NCBI GenBank assembly: GCA_003020965.1
Contig: PXRL01000010.1
Span: 143,916-207,915 of the forward strand
Reading direction: 5' to 3'
Length of the DNA stretch: 64,000 nucleotides
Origin: Halobacteriales archaeon QS_4_69_225
GTDB lineage: Archaea; Halobacteriota; Halobacteria; Halobacteriales; Haloarculaceae
The notes beneath the pieces were generated by a model. The model searched no databases. It saw only the letters and a program-made list of their open reading frames with translations, and was not told where the DNA came from. Shown one piece after another: positions 52,424 through 62,400 of the stretch. A program made the translations under genes and the position numbers. The stretch's first letter is position 1; every line of letters starts with the position of its first letter.

Positions 52424-54505
52424 ATGACCTCGGTCGCTCCCGGGTCACTAAAATACCTCGCCACCCTACGCGGGGACGTGTCGAAGCAGGTCGCCGACGT
52501 CGATACGCTGTTCCTCCACGAGGACGGCGACGACCACGCGGTCGTCGTGCGCCGCGACGGCGAGCGGCTGCTCCGCGGTCGGCTGGAGTTGAAGGAGACC
52601 GACGCCGGGCCCCGGCCGGGCCGGTTCCGGGTGCGGGACGGCGACGACGAGGTGCCGCGTCGCCCGGAGCAGTTCGTCGAGATGGCCCGCCGTGCGGCGC
52701 GCATCCGGGTCTCCGAGCAGACCTCCCGCGGCGGCCGACGGGAGTTGGAGGCGATGCTCGACGGCTACCAGCTCGAGGCCAAGCAGGTCCGGACCTGTCG
52801 CATCTGCGCGGGGAAGGGCCGGTACTCGCCGCTGACTGCCGAGACGGCCATCGAGGCCGACGACGAGCACATCTGCCCGGACTGCGCGAAGCGGGAGCTG
52901 GAGCGGGAGGCCAACTACCGGGGGCTGCGGTCCGGCGCCCGCGACCGCCTCGAGGAGCTACTGCTGGAGGTGGGCGACCTCGAGCGGGTCCGGAACCTGC
53001 TGTCGGGCCAGCTCGATCCTGAACTGACGAAGTTCGACGAGATCTCGGCGACGACCGACGAGATCGACCCCGTCCCGGTCGAGGAACTTGACGTCCACCC
53101 GGAGCTGGCGGGGAGCCTCGAGCAGTTCGACGAGCTGCTGCCGGTGCAGAGTCTCGCCGTCGACAACGGGTTGCTGGAGGGCCGCGACCAGCTGGTCGTC
53201 TCGGCGACGGCGACCGGCAAGACGCTGGTCGGCGAACTGGCGGGCGTCGACCGCGCGCTGCGCGGCGAGGGGAAGCTGCTGTTTCTCGTCCCGCTGGTGG
53301 CACTGGCCAACCAGAAACACGAGGACTTCACCGACGAGTACGGCGACCTGCTGGACGTGACGCTGCGGGTCGGCGCCTCGCGCATCCGGGGGTCGGGCAA
53401 CCGCTTCGACCCCGAAGCCGACGTCATCGTCGGCACCTACGAGGGCGTCGATCACGCCCTGCGGACGGGCAAGGACCTCGGCGACATCGGGACGGTCGTC
53501 ATCGACGAGGTGCACAACCTCGGCGAGGACGAGCGGGGCCACCGCCTCGACGGGTTCGTCTCGCGGCTGAAACACTACTGCCGGCGGAACGACTGCGACA
53601 GCCAGTGGGTGTACCTGTCGGCGACGGTGGGCAACGCCGGCCAGCTGGCCGACCGGCTCGACGCCCAGCTCGTCGAGTTCGAGGAGCGACCCGTCCCCAT
53701 CGAGCGACACGTCACCTTCGCGGACGGCTCCGAGAAGATCGACATCGAGAACAAGCTGGTGGGGCGAGCCTTCGATTCGAAGTCCTCGAAGGGCTACCGC
53801 GGGCAGACCATCGTCTTCACCAACTCCCGGCGGCGGTGTCACGAGATATCGCGGCGGCTGGAGTACGACTCGGCGCCGTACCACGCCGGGCTGGACAACG
53901 GCCAGCGCAAGCGCGTCGAGCGGCAGTTCGGCGACCAGGAGCTGTCGGCGGTCGTCACGACCGCGGCGCTGGCCGCCGGCGTCGACTTTCCGGCCTCGCA
54001 GGTGATCTTCGACTCGCTGGCGATGGGCATCGAGTGGCTCTCGGTCCAAGAGTTCGAGCAGATGCTCGGCCGCGCCGGCCGGCCGGACTACCACGACAAA
54101 GGGACCGTCTACGTGCTCGTCGAGCCGGACTGCACCTACCACAACTCCATGGAGGCCGGCGAGGACGAGGTGGCGTTCACGCTGCTGAAAGGCGAGATGG
54201 AGCCCGTCGTCACCCGCTACGACGAGGATTCGGCCGTCGAGGAGACGCTGGCGAACGTCACCGTCGCCGGCACGGCGACCAAGCGGCTGAACGACCGCAT
54301 GGTCGGCGAGGTGCCGACGAAACACGCCGTCGGCAAGCTCCTGGAGTACGGGTTCATCGACGGCCTGGAGCCGACGCCGCTGGGGCGGGCCGTCACCGAA
54401 CACTTCCTGGAGCCCGACGAAGCCTTCGCGATGCTGGACGGCGTCCGAAAGGGCCTCGACCCGTACGAACTGGTCGCCGAAATCGAGCTCCGCGACGAGC
54501 ACTGA
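52424..54505 (+). CDS. Superfamily 2 DEAD/DEAH-box helicase with zinc finger
   Basis: 693 residues. An N-terminal domain with a four-cysteine zinc finger (Cys125, Cys128, Cys151, Cys154) precedes a Hel308/Ski2-like helicase core. Walker A is SATATGKT (260-267), motif II is VIDEVHNL, motif III-like YLSATVGN and motif VI QMLGRAGRPD. A C-terminal winged-helix-like part follows (KHAVGKLLEYGFIDGLEPTP). It should unwind nucleic acids; relatives are haloarchaeal helicases that I recall as DUF5814-containing. The sequence CTTAATTAAATATG puts AT-rich DNA directly before the ATG. Confidence 0.88.
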   Translation: MTSVAPGSLKYLATLRGDVSKQVADVDTLFLHEDGDDHAVVVRRDGERLLRGRLELKETDAGPRPGRFRVRDGDDEVPRRPEQFVEMARRAARIRVSEQTSRGGRRELEAMLDGYQLEAKQVRTCRICAGKGRYSPLTAETAIEADDEHICPDCAKRELEREANYRGLRSGARDRLEELLLEVGDLERVRNLLSGQLDPELTKFDEISATTDEIDPVPVEELDVHPELAGSLEQFDELLPVQSLAVDNGLLEGRDQLVVSATATGKTLVGELAGVDRALRGEGKLLFLVPLVALANQKHEDFTDEYGDLLDVTLRVGASRIRGSGNRFDPEADVIVGTYEGVDHALRTGKDLGDIGTVVIDEVHNLGEDERGHRLDGFVSRLKHYCRRNDCDSQWVYLSATVGNAGQLADRLDAQLVEFEERPVPIERHVTFADGSEKIDIENKLVGRAFDSKSSKGYRGQTIVFTNSRRRCHEISRRLEYDSAPYHAGLDNGQRKRVERQFGDQELSAVVTTAALAAGVDFPASQVIFDSLAMGIEWLSVQEFEQMLGRAGRPDYHDKGTVYVLVEPDCTYHNSMEAGEDEVAFTLLKGEMEPVVTRYDEDSAVEETLANVTVAGTATKRLNDRMVGEVPTKHAVGKLLEYGFIDGLEPTPLGRAVTEHFLEPDEAFAMLDGVRKGLDPYELVAEIELRDEH

Positions 54506-54630
54506 TAGTGATTGCTGCGGTAATTTTCGGCACGGGAAACGAAACGAGGTCGGTTCGGCTCTCCACGGCCGATCCGCTCGGCCCTCGACGATAACGACTC
54601 GCAATGACCACTACGAACGCTCGACCCGCG

Positions 54631-54885
54631 TCACGACGACCGGGGTCGGTCGTCCGCCCGGACCCGCCACGTCGTCGCGTTCGTGTACGACCACTTCTCG
54701 ACCTCGGGGCCGCCGTCGGCGTCCCGGAGGCGAGCGAGCAGGGCGCCGACCTGCGAGGGCGTCAGCCCGAGATCGTCGGCGATGAACTTGCTCTTGATGT
54801 AGGCCTCGCCGCTGCCGGCCCGCTGGCGGAGATACGTCTCGAGACGCCTCTCGTCGGCCTCGGTGATGGAATGGCTCCGGCTCAT
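54631..54885 (-). CDS. Small winged-helix-like protein (DUF7123-like)
   Basis: 84 residues, starting MSRSHSITEADERRLETYLR. A compact helix-turn-helix (EAYIKSKFIADDLGLTPSQV) and a wing (EKWSYTNATTWRVR) make it look like a single-domain DNA-binding protein. Its start overlaps the preceding membrane-protein stop by four bases. Family name given from memory. Confidence 0.65.
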   Translation of the reverse strand: MSRSHSITEADERRLETYLRQRAGSGEAYIKSKFIADDLGLTPSQVGALLARLRDADGGPEVEKWSYTNATTWRVRADDRPRSS

Positions 54886-55124
54886 CGGTCCCTCCCGTTG
54901 CCGCCGTACCGGTGGCCGACGACGACGGCCACGAGGTTGACCGCCGCGAGCAGGGCGATAGTCGTCCCGCCGAGCGACCCGCGGGCGTGGAGCAAGAATG
55001 CACCGAGGTAGACGAACGGGAACGCCGCCGCCGTCCAGAACGCCATCCCCTCCAGCAGCGTCACGACGCGTCCGAGCAGCCGAACCGCCGGCCCGAACGG
55101 CTGTGCAGTCACAACGTGTCTCAT
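54882..55124 (-). CDS. Small membrane protein
   Basis: 80 residues from the ATG at 55124 (MRHVVTAQPFGPAVRLLGRV). Two hydrophobic helices (MAFWTAAAFPFVYLGAFLL; TIALLAAVNLVAVVVGH) with a short loop. A longer start at 55187 would add a basic tail overlapping the region near the next gene and is less likely. Function unknown; cotranscribed with the DUF7123-like gene. Confidence 0.58.
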   Translation of the reverse strand: MRHVVTAQPFGPAVRLLGRVVTLLEGMAFWTAAAFPFVYLGAFLLHARGSLGGTTIALLAAVNLVAVVVGHRYGGNGRDR

Positions 55125-55187
55125 GCTCGAGGCCACGTGCCGGCGTATAAAATGCGTGGCTGAAGGTAAAACGGCTCTTTGAGTCAC

Positions 55188-55460
55188 TCAAGCCAGCGGC
55201 GCGACGGTCCCGGCGAAGGCGATGTCGAGGACCGACAGCAGGATGACCAGCACCGCTCCCGGTAGGCCGCCGACCGCACAGACCAGCACCGCGACCGCCG
55301 AGATTGCGACCCCGAGGCCGGCGACGTTGGCGACGATGAGGACGATCACCCCGACGATGGCGTTGATGATGAGCGGCTTGATCGTGTTGACGATGCGGTA
55401 GGCGCCGAACAGCAGCGCCAGCGCCAGAATCAGGAGCCCGATCTCCGTCGTCGTGACCAT
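55188..55460 (-). CDS. BofA-family small membrane protein
   Basis: 90 residues, almost entirely hydrophobic, starting MVTTTEIGLLILALALLFGA. The repeated hydrophobic segments around IKPLIINAIVGVIVLIVANV match the pro-sigmaK-processing-inhibitor BofA-like family found in archaea, where the sporulation role cannot apply. ATG at 55460 is preferred over the longer frame from 55517. Confidence 0.68.
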   Translation of the reverse strand: MVTTTEIGLLILALALLFGAYRIVNTIKPLIINAIVGVIVLIVANVAGLGVAISAVAVLVCAVGGLPGAVLVILLSVLDIAFAGTVAPLA

Positions 55461-55542
55461 GCACGGCGTTCTCGAAGCCGGGGTAAATCCCTTGGGGCCG
55501 GAACGAAACGTTTTCACGCGGCCGGCAGGTACCGTGCGGTGC

Positions 55543-55616
55543 GGGATCGTGGGTTAGCTTGGCTATACTCGCAGCCTTGGGTGCTGTGGACCCCGGTTCG
55601 AATCCGGGCGATCCCA
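55543..55616 (+). tRNA. tRNA-Pro (TGG anticodon)
   Basis: Acceptor GGGATCG pairs with CGATCCC and A73 follows. The anticodon arm is GCAGC-CTTGGGT-GCTGT with anticodon TGG at 55578-55580. The T-arm is CCCGG-TTCGAAT-CCGGG. CCA is not encoded. The last 23 bases are repeated exactly 108 bases downstream. Confidence 0.93.
55594..55616. repeat. Direct repeat in the 3' end of tRNA-Pro, copy A
   Basis: The 3' half of the T-arm and the acceptor strand plus A73 (23 bases), identical to 55702-55724. Archaeal integrases use this part of tRNA genes as attachment sites. Confidence 0.65.
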
Positions 55617-55701
55617 CTTCTGGCGCGAGCACTTTCGCGAGCGCCAGCAGTGAAAGAGCGCGGATTCGAACCCTGGAAGACGAGCGCAGCGAGTCTTCAT
55701 T

Positions 55702-55724
55702 CGGTTCGAATCCGGGCGATCCCA
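55702..55724. repeat. Direct repeat of the tRNA-Pro 3' end, copy B
   Basis: Exact 23-base repeat of 55594-55616, without the rest of a tRNA. The 85 bases between the copies include two hairpins (CTGGCGC with GCGCCAG; GAAGAC with GTCTTC) and a T-arm-like GGATTCGAACCC. Looks like a scar of tRNA-directed integration and excision. Confidence 0.6.
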
Positions 55725-55856
55725 TCGGCGTCTGCGAGGAGCGGACGCGACGAGCGACGCCGTCGGTCTCCGGCGTCCGCGACGGACGTCCGCAATCGTA
55801 CGGACGCTTTTATCAAACCTTTTGTACGGCGGAAAATAACCGAACGTCCGAGTCAC

Positions 55857-58505
55857 ATGTCCGAGGATCCCTTCGAGGCGGCGCCGGTCTCGCGGCGCCG
55901 GTTCGTCCGGTTGTCGGCGGCGACCGGCGGCGCGCTCGCGCTGCCGGGCGCGGCCGGCGCCGACGCCTCGTCGCCGGCGTTCGACGCGGAGTACCGCTAC
56001 GTCCTGAACCATACCCCCGAGGGGTACGAGGTCCCGACGCTCGTCAAGTTCGACGACGCGGCGTCGTTCGAGGCGATGCGATCGGTCACCGGAGGTGTGC
56101 GGACGACGACCGATCCGGAGCCGGCCGCCTACGCAGCGCTGACGACGGCGGAGGCGGAGAGGGTCGCGGAGCTGCCGACGGCCCGGACGCTGCACTTCTC
56201 GCCAGGGGCCAACCCGTTCTGGCGGCTCGGCTACTACCCGCTGGGCGTCTTTCCGACGCCGGAGCGGAGCGTCGACTACATCGACTTCGAGGAGGTCGCG
56301 GCGGGGTTCGACCACCTCGCGGAGGCGTTCGACGACCGAATGCGGGTCTTCTCGGCCGGCGAGAGCGCCGGCAAGTACAACTACGTCACCGACCGGCGGG
56401 ACCCGCGGGACGTGCTCGTGGTCGAGGTCGCCGAAGACGTCGACGACCGGGAGGCCTTCGCCGAGAAGAAGCAGGTGCTGACCAACTGCACCATCCACGG
56501 CGACGAGCGTGCCGGCGGCGAAGCCGCCCCCCGGTTCATCGAGGGGGTGCTGCGGGGCCAGTACCCGAAGGTGGAGGCGCTGCTCGACGAGCTGGCGCTG
56601 GTGTTCACGTTCACGAATCCCGACGGGTGGGCGGCCCGCCGGCCGCAGTACGACAGCCTCGGCGTGCCGGGTGCGCCGCTACACGAGCGGGGCAACCTCG
56701 GCGGCGACACGAACCGCCAGTTCCCGAATCCCGGGTGGATATCGCCCGACCACACGGTCGCCGAGCCGCTGGGGAGCGGGCTCGACGGCGAGACCGACCC
56801 GCCGGAGTACGTCGCCGAGACGACGCCGGACGCCCTCGCGTTCGTCGAGCACTGCCGGAGCTACGAGAACCTGGTCTGTGCGATCGACCTCCACGGAATG
56901 CTGTCATCGAAGGACTTCGTGCTCGCGCTCGACGGCGCCTCGCAGTCCTCCAGCGACGACCTCGAGAACAGCTTCGAGCTCATCGACACCATCGGCGAGC
57001 GCATCACCGCCAACGTCGAAGAGTGGGAAACCGCCGGCGAGGCGCTGTCGCCGGTGACGGAGACGATCAGCCCGAGCGTCTTCGGGCTCTCGGTCGTCCC
57101 CGAGCAGGCGTACAACTTCGGGACGCCCGTCGAGACCATCGGCTACTCCGGAACGGGCTTCGTCGACGAGTGGATGGCCTTCCCCGAGGAACTGGGCGGG
57201 CTGGGCGTTCCCAGCCTGACGATGGAGATGTCGTACTCGAATCTCGTCGGCGGGAACGTCTACGACCAGGCGCGGGTCGGCCTCCAGGTCGACGGCTACA
57301 AGGGGGCGATCCTCGGCGCGATCGACTTCGCGACCCGCGACGTCACCGGCCGGGTCGAGGCCAGCGGCGACGTCGCCTACGTGACGACGGACGCGCTCAC
57401 GCGGCGGGCCGAGGACCTGAGCCACGTCGACGGCGACGCCGTCGAGTACGACCCCTCCGGGGAGTCGACGACGGAGACGACGACGGTGCCTGCGGGCGGA
57501 TCGGCCTCCGTCTCGCGGGCCGTCGACGCCGGGGCGACGACGCTTTCGGTCCACCCCCACGTCCATCGGAGCGTCGCCAGCGCGCGGCTGATCGCCCCCG
57601 ACGGGACGACAGTCCGTAGCTTCGAGGCGGGCGAGGGCCGGGCGCTCGGCGGCCGGTGCTGTGCGCTGCCGACCTGGCAGGTCGACGCCCGGGCCGGCGA
57701 GTGGACGGTCGAACTGGACAACGCCCTCGGGACGCCGGGCGACGCCGAGGTCGGCTTCACCACGGCGGCGGCCGCCGACGCGCCGGACCCGGCCGCAGAG
57801 CTCGGCTACGAACAGCGCGACTACGAGGTGACGCCGCTGCGGTACTTCGAGGACCTCGACGAGGACGCGAACGTCGCCGTCGACGCCGTCGCCTCCGGCG
57901 CGGTCGACGCGGCGGCCCTCGACGGCTACGACCAGTTGGTGCTCGTCCACGACGAGGTCGACGCCGGCGACGTCGCCGCCGTCGAGAGCTTCCTCCGCGA
58001 CGGCGGCAACCTCGTGTTGACCGACACCGGGCTGAACCTCCTGCCGAAGCTGGTCGACGACATCGCCGCCGAGGACGTCACCGAGCAGACGGCCTACGTG
58101 GGCGAACTGGACGAGGTGAACGACGACCACCCGCTCGTGACGGATCGTCGGCCCATCCAGGACCACCTCTGGTACATCGCGCCAGTGGGCTACGCGGAGA
58201 ACGAGGCGCCCATCTACGGCGTCGACGGCGGGGCCTTCGACGACGCCGGCGGGACCGTCGCGGGCACGACCGGCGGCGACGTCGTCGTCGGGACGCTCGA
58301 GGTCGGCGACGGCCAGATACAGTTGATCGGCAGCCTTCTGCCGCCCGCCGAGCAGTCGAACATCCACCCGTTCGGGATGGTGGACTACGCGGCGACGTAC
58401 TTCGGCCACCTCGTGATGACGAACGCGCTGTTCGCCGAGCAGATCCGGGAGGTCGACGGCGAGGAGACGCGCCGCATCGGCCGCGGCAGCGGCGAGGACG
58501 GCTGA
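55857..58505 (+). CDS. Tat-exported M14 zinc carboxypeptidase-like protein
   Basis: 882 residues. The Tat signal SRRRFVRLSAATGGALALPG opens the protein. The M14 domain (about residues 140-500) has the zinc ligands HGDE and the later His in AIDLHGML, and a candidate catalytic Glu in LTMEMSYSN. A beta-sandwich follows (about 535-640). The C-terminal 240 residues resemble a glutamine-amidotransferase/ThuA-like domain (YDQLVLVHDEVDAGDVAAVE). It probably trims peptides outside the cell. A TATA box CTTTTATC lies about 45 bases upstream of the ATG. Confidence 0.85.
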   Translation: MSEDPFEAAPVSRRRFVRLSAATGGALALPGAAGADASSPAFDAEYRYVLNHTPEGYEVPTLVKFDDAASFEAMRSVTGGVRTTTDPEPAAYAALTTAEAERVAELPTARTLHFSPGANPFWRLGYYPLGVFPTPERSVDYIDFEEVAAGFDHLAEAFDDRMRVFSAGESAGKYNYVTDRRDPRDVLVVEVAEDVDDREAFAEKKQVLTNCTIHGDERAGGEAAPRFIEGVLRGQYPKVEALLDELALVFTFTNPDGWAARRPQYDSLGVPGAPLHERGNLGGDTNRQFPNPGWISPDHTVAEPLGSGLDGETDPPEYVAETTPDALAFVEHCRSYENLVCAIDLHGMLSSKDFVLALDGASQSSSDDLENSFELIDTIGERITANVEEWETAGEALSPVTETISPSVFGLSVVPEQAYNFGTPVETIGYSGTGFVDEWMAFPEELGGLGVPSLTMEMSYSNLVGGNVYDQARVGLQVDGYKGAILGAIDFATRDVTGRVEASGDVAYVTTDALTRRAEDLSHVDGDAVEYDPSGESTTETTTVPAGGSASVSRAVDAGATTLSVHPHVHRSVASARLIAPDGTTVRSFEAGEGRALGGRCCALPTWQVDARAGEWTVELDNALGTPGDAEVGFTTAAAADAPDPAAELGYEQRDYEVTPLRYFEDLDEDANVAVDAVASGAVDAAALDGYDQLVLVHDEVDAGDVAAVESFLRDGGNLVLTDTGLNLLPKLVDDIAAEDVTEQTAYVGELDEVNDDHPLVTDRRPIQDHLWYIAPVGYAENEAPIYGVDGGAFDDAGGTVAGTTGGDVVVGTLEVGDGQIQLIGSLLPPAEQSNIHPFGMVDYAATYFGHLVMTNALFAEQIREVDGEETRRIGRGSGEDG

Positions 58506-58510
58506 CCGCG

Positions 58511-58604
58511 GCGGTCTCGAGCCGTTCGGACGCGGTAGCTTCGAGCCGTTCGGACGCGGCAGCTTCGAGCCGCTCGCGCGCGGTGTCTTCGAACCGCTCG
58601 GACG
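58511..58604. repeat. Tandem 24-base repeats
   Basis: Four units, the first shortened to 21 bases, of the pattern GCGGTAGCTTCGAGCCGTTC + GGAC. They lie in the 130-base space between two convergent genes. The units differ by a few bases each, as expected of an ageing tandem array. Confidence 0.65.
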
Positions 58605-58635
58605 CGTGGCGAGCGCGGACGCAGTCGGGGGACGC

Positions 58636-59367
58636 TCAGGCGCCCTCGACGGCTGTGACGCGGCCGTCGTCGACCGTCGCCACCGCCCACGACGTCGGGA
58701 GGTGTGCGTCGCCGACGACCCGCTCGGGAACGAGCGGGGCCGGCACGGGGCGGTAGGCATTGGCCCGCATCTCGCCGACGGAGGCGAATCGACCCGCCGT
58801 CCGGCCGGTGTCGAGGTTCTCGACCCGGAAGCGGCCGTCGTCGTCCCGGCGGTAGGCGTAGCCGAAGGCGGACGCCGCCGGGCAGGCGAGGTCGGCGGCG
58901 GAGTCGAAGGCCGTCACCGTCTCGCCGTCGACCCGGAGGACGAACCGGCTGCCCTCGGCGGTGACGCCGTCGGCCGGTCGCTCCCGCCAGACGGGCGGCT
59001 CGGCGGCCCGACAGCAGGCGAGGCCGGCGTCGCCGGCCCGGAGCCGGTCCGGCGTGTCGTAGAACGTCCGGCCGTCTTCATCGGCGGCGACCAGCCCTGG
59101 TGGGTCCGTCAGCACGTCGCGTATCGTCGCCGCGTCGACGGGATGGGCCGCGAAGAGTGCGGTTCGGTCGCCCGCAACGGCGTCGGCGACGGCCTCGAGG
59201 ACCCCTACCGGCGTGGTCCGGGCCGGCACGACCCGGAGTTCGCCCGGGACGCCGACGGGGTCGGTCTCGTCGTCCGGGACCGCCACCGCGTGTCTGTCGG
59301 CCCGCTCGATCTCGTACCCCCGCGTGCGGAGCGTCTCGCAGACGATCTCGAGCCGTCGCGTCTTCAT
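58636..59367 (-). CDS. Conserved protein of unknown function
   Basis: 243 residues from the ATG at 59367 ([20 protein letters not shown]). Alpha/beta N-terminal half ([20 protein letters not shown]), then beta-rich C-terminal half ([20 protein letters not shown]). No signal peptide, membrane segment or catalytic motif. Divergent from the MCM gene, with 113 bases between the starts; possibly a shared regulatory region. Function not recognised. Confidence 0.65.
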   Translation of the reverse strand: MKTRRLEIVCETLRTRGYEIERADRHAVAVPDDETDPVGVPGELRVVPARTTPVGVLEAVADAVAGDRTALFAAHPVDAATIRDVLTDPPGLVAADEDGRTFYDTPDRLRAGDAGLACCRAAEPPVWRERPADGVTAEGSRFVLRVDGETVTAFDSAADLACPAASAFGYAYRRDDDGRFRVENLDTGRTAGRFASVGEMRANAYRPVPAPLVPERVVGDAHLPTSWAVATVDDGRVTAVEGA

Positions 59368-59480
59368 CGCCCGAACGTACGGTACCGCCCCACAAGAGCC
59401 CCGCGGTCGGCGAGGCGGCGACAGTTTCACTCCGGTTACCAAGGTTCTTAATCGGTGGCCCGCCAAACGATCGTACTTAC

Positions 59481-62400
59481 ATGGCGCGCGCGGAGGACAC
59501 CGAGGTCATCGACAGGTTCGAGCGGTTCTACCGCGACTACTACCGCAACGAGATCGGCGAGCTCGCACAGAAGTACCCCAACGAGCAGCGGTCGCTGTAC
59601 GTCGACTGGGACGACCTCTATCGGTTCGACCCGGACCTGGCCGACGACTTCCTCGCCCAGCCGGACCAGATGCGGGACTACGCCGAGGAGGCGCTGCGGC
59701 TCTACGACCTGCCGGTGGACGTGAAACTCGGCCAGGCGCACATCCGCGTCCGGAACCTCCAGGAGACGACCGACATCCGCGACATCCGCGCGCGCCACCG
59801 CGGGCAGCTCATCGCCGTCACCGGCATCGTCCGGAAGGCCACCGACGTCCGCCCGAAGGTGACGGAGGCCGCCTTCGAGTGCCAGCGCTGCGGGACGCTC
59901 ACCCGCATTCCGCAGACCTCCGGCGAGTTCTACGAGCCCCACGAGTGCCAGGGCTGCGAGCGACAGGGCCCCTTCGAGATCAACTTCGACCAGTCGGAGT
60001 TCGTCGACGCACAGAAGCTCCGCGTCCAGGAGTCGCCCGAGGGGCTGCGCGGCGGCGAGACCCCACAGAGCATCGACGTCCACATCGACGACGACATCAC
60101 CGGCCACGTGACCGCCGGCGACCACGTCCGCGTCACCGGGATTCTCCATCTCGACCAGCAGGGCTCCGATCGGGACAAATCGCCCGTCTTCGACGTCTAC
60201 ATGGACGGCATCACCGTCGACATCGAGGACGAGCAGTTCGAGGACATGGACATCACCGACGAGGACAAAAAAGAGATCATCGAGCTGTCGAACGCCGGCG
60301 ACATCTACGAGCAGATGGTCGGGTCGATGGCGCCCTCCATCTACGGCTACGAACAGGAGAAACTCGCCATCATCATGCAGCTGTTCTCCGGCGTCACGAA
60401 GCACCTGCCCGACGGCTCGCGGATTCGCGGAGATTTGCACATGCTCCTGATTGGGGACCCTGGAACCGGCAAGTGTATCCGAGGTGATACAAAGTTGACA
60501 CTTTCTAACGGGTCAGAGGAGAGGATCGAGGATCTTGTGGAGAGGAACCTGACTGATCCCGTTTCAGTCGATGACGGCGTTTACCAGTCTGTTGATATCG
60601 GGGTGCCGACGATGTGTCCGGACGGGACGATCAAACGGAGTCGGGCAACGAAAGTCTGGAAGCGTGAGGCTCCAGACCGGATGTACCGGATTCGAACCGC
60701 GTCCGGGCGGACCGTCGAAGTGACACCCTCACATCCGCTGTTCGTGCAGTCCGGCGGCTGCCCCGAGGCGACGCGGGCGGAAGAGTTGGAGGAGGGGACG
60801 TTCGTGGCGACGCCACGCCGTCTGCGCGCTGACGGTGACGACGAACTCGACGTGGAGTATCGTCGCTCCCGGGCCAACAACGCCGTTCGTCTACACCTTC
60901 CGGACGAGTGGACGCCTAAGCTGGCACGGCTCGTCGGCTTCATCATCGCCGAGGGACACGTCGAGCTCGACGAGTACAACTGTGGTGACGTCCGAATCGC
61001 GAACGAAGACGAGGAGATTCTGACCGACACCGCCCGGGCGCTCGAGGCCCTGAATCTGGAGTACACGGTCGACGAGCCGAGAGCTAATAAATCGGCGTCG
61101 GTAGTGCGGTGCAGTTCTGGCGAGTTCGCGAGTTTCCTCGAGAACCTCGAACCGTCGATTCTCGAAGGGTCGGCACAGCAACGGGTTCCGGATGCGTTGC
61201 TCAGCGCGACGCCGGAGACGAAACGCGAGTTCCTGCGTGCATACGTCGACGCTGAAGGGCACGTCTCTACGAAGGAGCGGGAAATCTCAGTTGCGTCCAT
61301 GAGCCCCGAGCTGCTGGAAAGCGTTCGTTCGCTTCTGCTTGCTGTAGGTATCGGCGCGCAGGTTCAACCGCGCTCGAACGATAGCTATCGCCTCCGAATC
61401 AGCGGCAAAGAGTTCGAAAAGTACGTCGACCAAGTTGGATTCGTCACTGCTCGGAAGTCGAGCGAAGCGAACGATTACGAAGCGGTGACAGGGAACACGA
61501 ACCGCGATGTGGTTCCGAACATCGGCGAGGAACTACGGCAGGTGCGAGAGACGCTCGAGCTGTCTCAGTCGGAGTGTAGACTCCCGCGCAGCACGTACCA
61601 GCATTACGAGCGTGGTGACCGGAATCCGAGCAGAGAGAGCCTCGAGCAGGTCGCTTCCGCGTTCCGAGAGCGGCTCGGCTGGCTACGAGAAACCCGAGAC
61701 CAACTCCGGAGTGGTGAGTGGCGGGACGTGGAAGCGGTTCGTGACGAACTGAACATCTCCCAGCAGGAACTCGCCGACGAGATGGGTGTCGAACAGACGG
61801 CAGTGAGTTACTACGAGCGGAACGACGCAGTACCTGACGGCGGCCGGACTGTCGCCGCACGGAACGCGCTTCTCGAGCGTATTGAAGCGGCACTGCAGGC
61901 CGAGCAGACGGTAGAAACCCTCGGGCAGCTCACGAGGAACGACATCCGGTGGGACCGAATCGAATCGATCGAGACCGTCGATCCGGACTACGAGTGGGTG
62001 TACGACATCGAAGTCGAAGGGACCCACACGTACCTCTCGAACAATATTGTCTCGCACAACTCACAGCTACTGCAGTACATCCGCAACCTCGCTCCACGCT
62101 CCGTCTACACCTCCGGTAAAGGCAGCAGTTCGGCGGGACTTACCGCGGCGGCCGTGCGCGACGACTTCGGCGACGGCCAGCAGTGGACCCTCGAGGCGGG
62201 GGCGCTCGTGTTGGCCGACCAAGGCATCGCGGCGGTGGACGAACTCGACAAGATGCGGCCGGAGGACCGCTCTGCTATGCACGAAGCGCTCGAACAGCAG
62301 TCCTACCACCCGGACACGGAAATCCTGCTCTCGGACGGTAGACGGGTCGAAATCGGCGAGTTCGTCGACGGCCGGATGGAGGCGTCCCCGGAGTCGGTCG

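Noticed and set aside
55650..55725. A second tRNA gene after tRNA-Pro
   Set aside because: Only T-arm-like and acceptor 3' sequence is present; no matching 5' acceptor, D-arm or anticodon arm.
58511..58604. CRISPR array
   Set aside because: Units are contiguous and imperfect with no unique spacers; it is a simple tandem repeat. No CRISPR array or cas gene was seen in the window.
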